Origin: Chroococcidiopsidaceae cyanobacterium CP_BM_RX_35
GTDB lineage: Bacteria > Cyanobacteriota > Cyanobacteriia > Cyanobacteriales > Chroococcidiopsidaceae
Reading direction: 5' to 3'
Length of the DNA stretch: 6,485 nucleotides
NCBI GenBank assembly: GCA_019242465.1
Contig: JAFAVL010000108.1
Span: 1-6,485 of the forward strand
The notes beneath the pieces are model-generated. The model made no database searches, had not been told where the DNA came from, and saw nothing but the letters and a program-made list of their open reading frames with translations. Position numbers and translations under genes: made by a program. The first letter of the stretch is position 1. Each line of letters begins with the position of its first letter. This document shows, piece after piece, positions 1-6,092 of this stretch.

Positions 1-170
1 CTAGCCAGCGCAGTCAGAACTACAAGGGAAAAGGCCACAACTCTATTTCTTAGCTGTTGGCGTTTCTCCTTCTCTCGGCGCAGGCAATCGCGTAATTTGA
101 TGCTCTGCTGAACAAAGTCTCGCGCTAACTGGCTCAAATCTTCGTGCTCCTTATGAGAAACAAGATACCA
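1..170 (-). pseudogene. Partial minus-strand reading frame, charged helix plus membrane segment (possible remnant)
   Basis: This frame is open from about 170 down to the window edge and continues beyond it, so the gene is partial. It encodes a strongly charged, helical stretch (LARDFVQQSIKLRD, then RREKEKRQQLRNR) directly followed by a hydrophobic run (VVAFSLVVLTALA) that looks like the start of a membrane helix. I know this layout, a basic and glutamate-rich coiled segment leading into a single membrane helix, from the middle of cyanobacterial nSTAND/WD40-type signalling proteins, but that is a resemblance only. The frame has a TAG at 171-173 and no ATG or GTG after it. The only possible start is a TTG at 135-137, with AAGGAG 8 bases upstream. 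Upstream of the stop the same frame still reads like protein (LNLAFPRWSHAELLKQT). Either the gene begins at the TTG, or this is the 3' part of a larger gene broken by a nonsense change. The true product is unknown. Confidence 0.4.
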
Positions 171-233
171 CTATGTTTGCTTGAGCAACTCGGCATGGGA
201 CCAACGTGGAAATGCTAAGTTGAGGGAGTTAGA

Positions 234-248
234 GTGCAAACGTTGCAC
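234..248. promoter_or_regulatory. 15-bp inverted repeat between divergent genes, candidate operator
   Basis: GTGCAA and TTGCAC are perfect 6-base arms around the spacer ACG. The site lies between the minus-strand frame on the left and nusB on the right, 62 bases before the nusB ATG. The right arm could serve as a poor -35 box (TTGCAC) for a weak extended -10 (TGGTAAGCT, 262-270). Both promoter boxes are far from consensus, so the nusB promoter is not really located. Arms of this length are typical of sites for dimeric DNA-binding proteins. I do not recognise the regulator. Confidence 0.3.
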
Positions 249-310
249 CCTTAATTCTCACTGGTAAGCTACATCTAGAAGAACTGTTGTCAGAAAGCAA
301 ATTAAGCCCT

Positions 311-940
311 ATGCAACCCCGTCGAATTGCTCGTGAGCTGGCGCTGTTGGGTCTCAGCCAGCTGCCACAATCACCAGAAAAACTAGAAACGCAGCAGCTG
401 TCTAATCTGATCTTGGCAGCGGTACGGACTATGACCACAGAGGTGCAAGATGCTCTCGTCAATGCTGCCGCCGAACTCCAGCGCGGGAGCGATCGCCTCC
501 TAAATAGCGAAACCCGCTCAGCCGATCTAGAAACTGCTAGAGCTATGGTGGAAGAGGCAATCGAACTCACTCAAATCGCAATCAACCGTGTGGGCACAGC
601 AGTAGAACTGCCAGAACTGATTAATTTAGCTAATCAGTCGGAAGTCCGCAGCTACGCACTACAGATTGTTAGCACCGTGAATGTTAAGCGCCAGCAGTTA
701 GATGAACAGCTAACGCTTGCTCTAGTGGATTGGCAAGTCGCTCGCCTTGCCCAGATTGATCGGGATATTTTGCGAATCGCCATAGCAGAAATCCTGTTTT
801 TAGGAATTCCAGAGCGCGTAGCCATCAACGAGGCAGTGGAACTAGCCAAACGCTACAGTGGAGATGAAGGGCACCGATTTGTTAACGGTGTTCTACGCCG
901 GGCAACAGAGCAAATCAAGGCAGCAGCCTACCCACAGTGA
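311..940 (+). CDS. nusB: Transcription antitermination factor NusB
   Basis: NusB binds boxA RNA together with ribosomal protein S10 (NusE) and supports processive transcription of rRNA operons in the cytoplasm. The C-terminal half carries the family signatures: [17 protein letters not shown] at about residues 147-163, then [18 protein letters not shown] at 165-182 and FVNGVLRR at 190-197. The protein is 209 residues. This is longer than the roughly 140 residues of the E. coli protein because of an N-terminal region and a helical insertion before the core, which fits cyanobacterial NusB. The ATG at 311 gives [19 protein letters not shown], the usual start of cyanobacterial homologues as I recall them. 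An in-frame TTG at 287 would add 8 residues of no obvious value. No clear ribosome binding site precedes the ATG. ftsY follows 86 bases downstream on the same strand. A HIP1 octamer lies inside the gene. The assignment is secure. Confidence 0.95.
   Translation: MQPRRIARELALLGLSQLPQSPEKLETQQLSNLILAAVRTMTTEVQDALVNAAAELQRGSDRLLNSETRSADLETARAMVEEAIELTQIAINRVGTAVELPELINLANQSEVRSYALQIVSTVNVKRQQLDEQLTLALVDWQVARLAQIDRDILRIAIAEILFLGIPERVAINEAVELAKRYSGDEGHRFVNGVLRRATEQIKAAAYPQ
489..496. repeat. HIP1 octamer GCGATCGC (in nusB)
   Basis: This is a perfect copy of the highly iterated palindrome found throughout many cyanobacterial genomes. It is the first of four in this window, all inside coding sequence. 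By chance an octamer is expected about 0.1 times in 6.5 kb, so the density is a taxonomic marker. Confidence 0.9.
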
Positions 941-954
941 CGTTCTCCCGACGC
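940..954 (+). repeat. 15-base dispersed inverted repeat, copy 1 (after nusB)
   Basis: ACGTTCTCCCGACGC starts on the last base of the nusB stop codon. Its reverse complement matches 4207-4221, just after the phosphatase gene, at 14 of 15 positions. It may be part of a dispersed intergenic repeat family or of a shared RNA element. Only two copies are visible here. Confidence 0.4.
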
Positions 955-1026
955 TGACCTACCTCGCGTTTGAATGGTAAGAAGTTATATATAGTTGATA
1001 AGAAGGGGTTACACAAAGAAGGTGCA

Positions 1027-2676
1027 ATGGTTTTTAATTGGTTCAATCGTCAACTGAATAAACGTCCTGCCACACCCCAGCAGGAAGCACAAACTACAAG
1101 CACTCCGTCAGCAGAAGAACCAACAGAAGAGAATTCAACTGAGAAAGCATCTCAAGACGTGGAGGCAGACACGCTGCTCTATGCTAAGGCTGCCTTCAAG
1201 CAAATCCAGCAGCAGAGAGCGCAGCAGGCACAAGAAGCGACTGCAACAACCGAGTTATCAGCCCTATCAACATCAGAGTTGGTAGTAGATGCTGACAGTA
1301 GGACAGAAGTGCCTACAGTAGAGGATGGTAATGTTGAGGTGTCCGTTGTCGAATCAAATATCACTGATGCGGATGCTAATAGTGCAGTCGTTGAATCAAT
1401 CCCTATAGAGGATGGCGATAATTCAACTGTTACAGCAACGGACGCTGAACAAACTGAGGCGCCAACTGCCGCACCGGAAGTTTCAGAAACAGCCCCCTTA
1501 CCCTTCTGGGCAAAAGCCGAGGCGGAAAAACAAGCGAGACTCGAACGGCTCAAAGCAACCGCCATTGAGATTTCAGAATCTGTCGAGATGCCAGCCGCCG
1601 CAAAAATATCTGAGGCAATACCAACAACACCTACAAACCCAGAAGTAGAAGCAGCTCCCGAAGGATTAGCCTTTGATGAAGGGTTTTTGTGGTCAGCAGA
1701 AATTCTCGCAGCTCAAGGTCGGCGTCCCGAAGACATTTCTGTTGAAGAGATTACTTGGTTGAAGAAGCTAAGACAAGGTTTAGACAAAACTCGTCGTAAC
1801 CTTGTTAACCAGCTAAAGGCCATTGTCGGTCAGGGACCACTGAACCAGGCAGCAGTAATGGAGATAGAGGCATTACTGTTGCAAGCCGACGTGGGGGTGG
1901 AAGCAACGGATACGATCATCACCACTCTCCAGAATAAACTCAGATCAGAGGTTTTGCCGCCGGAAGCGGCAATTGCCGATCTTAAAAAAATCCTCCGGGA
2001 TATGCTAGACGCGCCTCTGCAACAAGCCTACAATCCCATCTTTGCTCCAGAAAAAGACACACTTAACATCTGGTTGATTGTTGGGGTTAACGGTGCTGGC
2101 AAAACCACAACGATTGGCAAAATTGCCCACATTGCCCAGAAGTCTGGCTACGAATGTTTGATTGGCGCGGCCGATACCTTTAGAGCCGCAGCTGTAGAGC
2201 AGGTCAAGATTTGGGGGCAACGAAGTGGGATAGAGGTTATTGCTAATCCTGGACAGAACACCGATCCAGCGGCTGTGGTGTTTGATGCGATCGCTGCGGC
2301 TACAGCGCGGGGAACAGAATTACTCTTAATAGACACGGCAGGGCGGCTCCAGAATAAGAAAAATTTGATGGACGAACTGAGCAAAATTCGTCGGATTGTC
2401 AACAAAAAAGCTCCTGAGGCCAAAGTGGAAGCCCTCCTGGTGCTAGATGCCACTTTAGGACAAAATGGGCTGCGGCAAGCCGAGGTTTTTGCAGAAGCCG
2501 CGCAGTTGAGCGGCGTTGTCTTAACCAAGCTTGATGGTACTGCCAAAGGTGGTATTGCCCTCGCCGTTGTCCAGCAACTGAATCTGCCCATCCGCTTTAT
2601 TGGTGCCGGTGGGGGAATCGAAGACCTCCGCCCCTTTTCCAGTTATGAATTTGTCGAAGCTCTGCTGAGTAGCTAG
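1027..2676 (+). CDS. ftsY: Signal recognition particle receptor FtsY (SRP GTPase)
   Basis: FtsY is the membrane-associated receptor that docks SRP-ribosome complexes by forming a GTPase heterodimer with Ffh, delivering nascent membrane proteins to the translocon. The product is 549 residues. Residues 1-12 (MVFNWFNRQLNK) could form an amphipathic, lipid-binding helix. Residues to about 215 form an acidic, low-complexity A domain rich in E, T, A and V, with degenerate VVES/EDG repeats. The N domain follows (LLLQADVGVEAT near 283-294). The G domain has the P-loop GVNGAGKTTT (353-362), DTFRAAAVEQV (383-393), DTAGR (436-440), TKLDGTAKGG (500-509) and a closing loop GAGGGIEDLRPF (527-538). The usual Glu of GxGE in that loop is Gly here. 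The ATG at 1027 is chosen because GAAGG at 1018-1022 sits 4 bases upstream and MVFNWF is the typical cyanobacterial start. An in-frame TTG at 970 would add 19 unlikely residues. The gene sits between nusB and the phosphatase gene. Confidence 0.96.
   Translation: MVFNWFNRQLNKRPATPQQEAQTTSTPSAEEPTEENSTEKASQDVEADTLLYAKAAFKQIQQQRAQQAQEATATTELSALSTSELVVDADSRTEVPTVEDGNVEVSVVESNITDADANSAVVESIPIEDGDNSTVTATDAEQTEAPTAAPEVSETAPLPFWAKAEAEKQARLERLKATAIEISESVEMPAAAKISEAIPTTPTNPEVEAAPEGLAFDEGFLWSAEILAAQGRRPEDISVEEITWLKKLRQGLDKTRRNLVNQLKAIVGQGPLNQAAVMEIEALLLQADVGVEATDTIITTLQNKLRSEVLPPEAAIADLKKILRDMLDAPLQQAYNPIFAPEKDTLNIWLIVGVNGAGKTTTIGKIAHIAQKSGYECLIGAADTFRAAAVEQVKIWGQRSGIEVIANPGQNTDPAAVVFDAIAAATARGTELLLIDTAGRLQNKKNLMDELSKIRRIVNKKAPEAKVEALLVLDATLGQNGLRQAEVFAEAAQLSGVVLTKLDGTAKGGIALAVVQQLNLPIRFIGAGGGIEDLRPFSSYEFVEALLSS
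2287..2294. repeat. HIP1 octamer (in ftsY)
   Basis: A perfect GCGATCGC lies within the G domain of ftsY. It is the second of four copies in the window. Confidence 0.9.
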
Positions 2677-2705
2677 CTCTCTTGAAAGTAGGAGCATAAG
2701 AGAGC
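2676..2705 (+). terminator. Stem-loop at the ftsY stop codon, possible terminator
   Basis: GCTCTCTT (2676-2683) and AAGAGAGC (2698-2705) form a perfect 8-bp stem with a 14-base loop. The stem begins on the last base of the ftsY stop codon. The sequence after it (AAATTATAGG) is AT-rich but has no run of T, so it is not a classical intrinsic terminator. Cyanobacterial 3' ends often lack a clear U-tract, so it could terminate transcription, mark an RNA processing point, or only protect the ftsY 3' end. Confidence 0.4.
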
Positions 2706-2739
2706 AAATTATAGGTTAGTATATGTCAACCTCACACTT

Positions 2740-2787
2740 CATCGGCTAGGAGCTAACCCAATTAGCTGGGTGCCGCCTAGCCTGATG
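2740..2787 (+). promoter_or_regulatory. Long hairpin in the leader of the phosphatase gene
   Basis: GGCTAGG (2744-2750) pairs perfectly with CCTAGCC (2776-2782). CATC (2740-2743) pairs with GATG (2784-2787) across a bulged T. Inside, ACCCA (2756-2760) pairs with TGGGT (2767-2771) around a 6-base loop. This gives about 16 base pairs with one internal loop. A competing apical hairpin also exists, AGCTAA (2751-2756) with TTAGCT (2762-2767), and it excludes the ACCCA/TGGGT stem. No T-run follows, so a terminator is not clearly indicated. The element ends 31 bases before the GTG start of the phosphatase gene. The structure comes from the sequence; any regulatory role is inference. Confidence 0.45.
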
Positions 2788-2818
2788 GCTCAAGACCCGT
2801 CTTCACAAAATAGCGACC

Positions 2819-4198
2819 GTGTCTTTGTCTCAACCGCCCTCCCAACCTACTGACCGCAGCGCCGCCGATATCACTCCAGTTTTTGCCCTCAAGGAACTGG
2901 TGGCGCGTCTGCATCGGGAACAGCGCAAGGTTCAAGATCTGCTAAGTTCTTTAGGATTTGCCCTCAGAAGCTTCAACAACCTGAATCAGTTTCTGGAATT
3001 GATCCCGATGATGGCAACTCGGGTTACTGATGCTGATGGTGGAGCTTTGGTTCTGTTTAAACCTAATGGTCAAGTGAAGTTGGAGCAAGTACATTGGACA
3101 GATGGTCAACAAGAGAAGCAAATCCGTCAGGCATTAGAAGCTGCAACGAATGTCTTGACAAACTCTTTAACGACTACCCAGCTAATATCATCAACAACTA
3201 CAGCTTTAGATGATCAGGTAAGTCGTCACTTGGGACCAGATATCCATTTATTTGGCACTCCTATCCTTGTTAGGCACGTAGAGAAAGGGCGGCTCTATGT
3301 CTTTAGCCGCGATTCGGAATATACTTGGACAGAAACTAGACAGAAGTTAATTCGCTTCGTAGCAGATCAAACGGCAGTTGCGGTTGAACACGATGAACTC
3401 ACGGTAGAGCTGCGCAAAAAAGAGCGTCTAGACCGAGAACTAGAAATTGGTGCCGAAATCCAACTGCAACTGCTGCCGCGCCAGTGCCCTAAGATTCCAG
3501 GGGTATCCTTGGCTGCCTTGTGCCAACCAGCAAATCGCGTGGGGGGAGACTACTACGACTTTATTCCCACTAACCACAACCAAGGTCGCTCAGGCAGTGG
3601 TGGCGCAGGCAATCGTTGGGGGCTAGTGATTGGTGATGTTATGGGTAAAGGCGTTCCAGCTGGTCTAATTATGACGATGACACGGGGAATGCTGCGAGGA
3701 GAGGTACTTAACGATCACTCTCCAGCTCGGATTCTGCAACAACTCAATCGGGTGATGTATGCAGATCTGGAAAACTCGCACCGCTTTGTGACGCTGTTTT
3801 ACTCAGAATATGACCCCAAGACCCGGATTTTATCTTACAGTAATGCAGCTCACAATCCGCCCCTATTATGGCAAGCCCAAACATTGAAAGTTAAGCGCCT
3901 AGATACGTTGGGAGTGTTAATCGGGCTGGATGCAGAGAGCCAATATGAAGAGGCACAGGTACGGCTAGAGTCGGGTGATACCATTATCTATTACACTGAT
4001 GGGTTTACTGATGCAGCTAACCACAGTGGAGAGCGCTTTGAGGAAGAAAACTTGATCCGTGCTTTTCAGTGGGCTTGTGAGCGATGCCAAGGACCTCAAG
4101 CGATTCTGGAGTATCTGTTTGCTCAAGTGCAGAAATTTATCGGCTTGGCTAATGGTAATGGGGATGATATGACTCTGGTTGTCCTACAGGTGCAGTAA
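2819..4198 (+). CDS. GAF-like domain plus SpoIIE/RsbU-type PP2C serine phosphatase
   Basis: This is a Mn/Mg-dependent protein serine/threonine phosphatase of the RsbU/SpoIIE class, which typically dephosphorylates an anti-anti-sigma (STAS) protein in partner-switching pathways. The product is 459 residues. Residues about 35-190 look like a GAF-type sensor (LGFALRSFNNLNQFLELIP, ending FVADQTAVAVEH). A short charged coiled linker (190-213) leads into the phosphatase domain, which has the metal-site motifs GGDYYDF (242-248), GDVMGKGVPAGL (272-283), YTDGFTDA (392-399) and GDDMTLVVL (448-456). All expected acidic residues are present, so it should be active. A Gly/Ser/Asn-rich loop (251-265) separates the first two motifs. 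GTG at 2819 is the first usable start after an in-frame TGA at 2783. There is no clear ribosome binding site, and a TTG two codons later is possible. No kinase or STAS partner is encoded nearby, so the substrate is unknown. I use no gene symbol because rsbU is only a class name here. Confidence 0.9.
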   Translation: MSLSQPPSQPTDRSAADITPVFALKELVARLHREQRKVQDLLSSLGFALRSFNNLNQFLELIPMMATRVTDADGGALVLFKPNGQVKLEQVHWTDGQQEKQIRQALEAATNVLTNSLTTTQLISSTTTALDDQVSRHLGPDIHLFGTPILVRHVEKGRLYVFSRDSEYTWTETRQKLIRFVADQTAVAVEHDELTVELRKKERLDRELEIGAEIQLQLLPRQCPKIPGVSLAALCQPANRVGGDYYDFIPTNHNQGRSGSGGAGNRWGLVIGDVMGKGVPAGLIMTMTRGMLRGEVLNDHSPARILQQLNRVMYADLENSHRFVTLFYSEYDPKTRILSYSNAAHNPPLLWQAQTLKVKRLDTLGVLIGLDAESQYEEAQVRLESGDTIIYYTDGFTDAANHSGERFEEENLIRAFQWACERCQGPQAILEYLFAQVQKFIGLANGNGDDMTLVVLQVQ

Positions 4199-4206
4199 AC
4201 TACCCC

Positions 4207-4221
4207 GCGTTGGGAGAACGT
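4207..4221 (-). repeat. 15-base dispersed inverted repeat, copy 2 (after the phosphatase gene)
   Basis: GCGTTGGGAGAACGT lies 9 bases after the phosphatase stop codon. It is the reverse complement of 940-954 with one mismatch. In this copy the mismatch makes a small perfect hairpin, CGTT-GGGAG-AACG, possible. Confidence 0.4.
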
Positions 4222-4246
4222 TACTAGCAACTGTATCCGCTTTATA

Positions 4247-4275
4247 TTAAGACAGGTCCAAGAGCAGCATAAAAT
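4247..4275 (+). promoter_or_regulatory. Candidate sigma-70 promoter for the membrane microprotein
   Basis: TTAAGA (4247-4252, 4 of 6 to consensus) and TAAAAT (4270-4275, 5 of 6) are separated by 17 bases. Transcription would start near 4282, leaving a leader of about 24 bases before the ATG at 4306. The -35 box is weak. Confidence 0.35.
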
Positions 4276-4305
4276 CGTCCCCAACAGCTATTTCATGAGG
4301 GAATT

Positions 4306-4557
4306 ATGGTGTCAAACGCAATGCAGGAGATAACTGCTTGGTTATCCAGCTTGCCCCTTAGTGGCAATTTAGTATCAGAGTTGCTGTGGAAGTTACCAAT
4401 TAACTGGACAGTGCTAGCTCAGCATATCGACGATCCAAATTTGTTAGGAAAGGTACAAAGCTCCTTTGACAGCTTTGTGCAGTCAGGTCAAGTATGGGCG
4501 CTGCTGGTAGGAATCATCCTGGGGTACATAATTAGGGGTCTGACCTCCTATGGTTGA
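4306..4557 (+). CDS. Small single-pass membrane protein, function unknown
   Basis: The product is 83 residues. The N-terminal 60 residues are mildly amphipathic with several Trp and Leu (AWLSSLPLSG, LLWKLPINWTVL) and an acidic patch (HIDDPN). The C-terminus is one hydrophobic helix (VWALLVGIILGYIIRGLT, about 63-80) ending TSYG. No signal peptidase site is visible, so it is probably a tail-anchored or C-terminally anchored inner-membrane or thylakoid protein. The ATG at 4306 is preceded by GAGGG (4297-4301) at 4 bases, a good ribosome binding site that supports translation. I believe short proteins ending in a similar ILGY.(I/M)RGLTSYG helix are conserved beside argH in cyanobacteria, but cannot verify this. 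It lies 107 bases after the phosphatase gene and 109 bases before argH. No catalytic motif is visible and no function is assigned. Confidence 0.8.
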   Translation: MVSNAMQEITAWLSSLPLSGNLVSELLWKLPINWTVLAQHIDDPNLLGKVQSSFDSFVQSGQVWALLVGIILGYIIRGLTSYG

Positions 4558-4604
4558 AAATTCCAACGATCTAACCTGCCGCCGTCTTTATCAAGAAGCC
4601 CTGA

Positions 4605-4633
4605 TTGATCATTAGCACGGTTAAAAGTAGAAT
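4605..4633 (+). promoter_or_regulatory. Candidate sigma-70 promoter for argH
   Basis: TTGATC (4605-4610, 4 of 6) and TAGAAT (4628-4633, 5 of 6) are separated by exactly 17 bases. The predicted start near 4640 gives a leader of about 27 bases to the argH TTG. This suggests argH is transcribed at least partly independently of the upstream genes. No ARG-box was recognised. Confidence 0.55.
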
Positions 4634-4658
4634 ATTAAGCTTTAGCAACGAAGAAGCG

Positions 4659-4663
4659 AAGGA
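4659..4663 (+). promoter_or_regulatory. Ribosome binding site that fixes the TTG start of argH
   Basis: AAGGA lies 3 bases before the TTG at 4667. The same frame has a TAG at 4643-4645 and no ATG before codon 56. The site therefore supports the unusual start codon. Confidence 0.6.
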
Positions 4664-4666
4664 AAA

Positions 4667-6085
4667 TTGGCTCAAGAAATCCCGCAACAATCAACGGCAA
4701 CGACACAAAAGACCTGGAGCCAACGCTTTGAATCGGCACTTCATCCAGCAATTGCCCGCTTCAATGCTAGTATTGGCTTCGATATTGAACTGATTGAGTA
4801 TGACCTCACAGGCTCTATCGCCCACGCGCAGATGCTAGCTTACACTGGCATCATTACAACCGAGGAGTCTCTTCAGTTGGTTGCCGGATTAGAACAAATC
4901 CGCCAGGAATACCGCCAAGGGCAATTTAACCCAGGCATTGAGGCAGAGGACGTACATTTCGCTGTCGAGCGGCGTCTCACAGAGCTTGTAGGTGATGTCG
5001 GTAAAAAGCTGCACACAGCACGTTCGCGGAATGACCAAGTTGGTACCGATATCCGACTTTATCTGCGCGAGCAAATTGAGCAGATACGTCTAGAGCTACG
5101 CCAATTTCAGGGCGTCTTACTAAATTTAGCTGAGCAACACATCGAAACCCTGATCCCTGGCTATACCCATTTACAAAGGGCACAACCTCTAAGTTTGGCA
5201 CATCACCTCTTGGCTTACTTCCAAATGGCTCAGCGGGACTGGGAACGCCTAGAAGACGTCAATAAACGAGTCAATATTTCGCCCTTGGGTAGCGGAGCCC
5301 TAGCAGGAACCACGTTTCCGATTGACCGACAATACACAGCCAAGCTACTGGGGATGACAGATGTTTATGCTAACAGCCTAGATGGAGTGAGCGATCGCGA
5401 TTTTGCCATTGAATTCCTCTCTAGCGCCAGCCTGATTATGGTTCACCTCAGCCGTCTTTCGGAGGAGGTGATCCTTTGGTCTAGTGAGGAATTCAGCTTT
5501 GTTAAGCTCAAAGACAGCTGCGCCACTGGCTCTAGTATCATGCCACAAAAGAAAAACCCCGACGTGCCTGAACTCGTGCGGGGTAAAACAGGTAGAGTCT
5601 GCGGTCATCTCCAAGCTTTGTTGGTACTGATGAAGGGCTTGCCCTTAGCGTATAACAAAGACCTGCAAGAGGATAAAGAAGCTCTATTCGACACTGTCAG
5701 GACAATCAAGGCTTGTTTGGAAGCTATGACCATTCTGCTAAGCGAAGGGTTAGAGTTTCGCCCTACGCGCCTAGCAGCAGCAGTGGCGGAGGACTTTTCT
5801 AACGCTACAGACGTTGCAGACTATCTAGCTGCACGGGGCGTTCCTTTTCGGGAGGCTTACAATCTTGTAGGTCAAGTTGTGAAAACTTGCCTTGCTAGTG
5901 GCAAACTACTCAAAGACTTGAACATAGAAGAGTGGAAAGCTCTACATCCAGCCTTTGAATCAGACATTTACCAAGCGATCGCGCCTCAGCAAGTTGTCGC
6001 TGCCCGCAACAGCTACGGTGGCACTGGTTTTGAACAAGTCAGAAGAGCAATTCTTACTGCCAAGTCCCAAATTGGTGCCAGTTAA
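4667..6085 (+). CDS. argH: Argininosuccinate lyase
   Basis: ArgH splits argininosuccinate into arginine and fumarate, the last step of arginine synthesis, as a cytoplasmic homotetramer. The 472 residues match the usual family length of about 460. Visible signatures are [20 protein letters not shown] (16-35) and the substrate-binding segment [11 protein letters not shown] (118-128). The [10 protein letters not shown] segment (165-174) carries the conserved Thr-His. The fumarase/aspartase superfamily loop [12 protein letters not shown] (288-299) has Ser289 as the likely catalytic residue by analogy with homologues. The C-terminal YGGTGF (450-455) is also typical. The start is TTG: there is no in-frame ATG before residue 56, yet conserved sequence begins by residue 16. 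The first residue is therefore Met decoded from TTG. It has its own promoter candidate and converges on the small minus-strand gene 7 bases beyond its stop codon. The assignment is secure. Confidence 0.97.
   Translation: MAQEIPQQSTATTQKTWSQRFESALHPAIARFNASIGFDIELIEYDLTGSIAHAQMLAYTGIITTEESLQLVAGLEQIRQEYRQGQFNPGIEAEDVHFAVERRLTELVGDVGKKLHTARSRNDQVGTDIRLYLREQIEQIRLELRQFQGVLLNLAEQHIETLIPGYTHLQRAQPLSLAHHLLAYFQMAQRDWERLEDVNKRVNISPLGSGALAGTTFPIDRQYTAKLLGMTDVYANSLDGVSDRDFAIEFLSSASLIMVHLSRLSEEVILWSSEEFSFVKLKDSCATGSSIMPQKKNPDVPELVRGKTGRVCGHLQALLVLMKGLPLAYNKDLQEDKEALFDTVRTIKACLEAMTILLSEGLEFRPTRLAAAVAEDFSNATDVADYLAARGVPFREAYNLVGQVVKTCLASGKLLKDLNIEEWKALHPAFESDIYQAIAPQQVVAARNSYGGTGFEQVRRAILTAKSQIGAS
5391..5398. 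repeat. HIP1 octamer (in argH, first)
   Basis: A perfect GCGATCGC, the third in the window. It encodes part of VSDRDF. Confidence 0.9.
5975..5982. repeat. HIP1 octamer (in argH, second)
   Basis: A perfect GCGATCGC, the fourth in the window. It lies near the 3' end of argH in QAIAP. Confidence 0.9.
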
Positions 6086-6092
6086 ACTCTCC

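Noticed and set aside
287..310. TTG at 287 as the nusB start
   Set aside because: It would add 8 residues with no similarity to the family. The ATG at 311 begins exactly at the conserved [10 protein letters not shown] segment.
970..1026. TTG at 970 as the ftsY start, with a TATATATAG tract nearby as a promoter
   Set aside because: The extra 19 residues are not FtsY-like and the ATG at 1027 has a ribosome binding site. The AT tract at 986-995 could be a -10 box, but no acceptable -35 lies 16-19 bases upstream.
1179..2591. Long minus-strand open frames opposite ftsY (1179-1565, 2005-2220, 2148-2591)
   Set aside because: They are shadows of the ftsY coding frame, with serine-rich or composition-biased products and no recognisable motifs.
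4605..4793. 62-codon plus-strand frame overlapping the argH start
   Set aside because: It overlaps the argH promoter and the conserved N-terminal coding sequence, has no ribosome binding site, and encodes no recognisable domain.
4889..5614. Minus-strand frames opposite argH (4889-5074, 4977-5201, 5378-5614)
   Set aside because: They lie within a well conserved gene on the other strand and show no start signals or family features.
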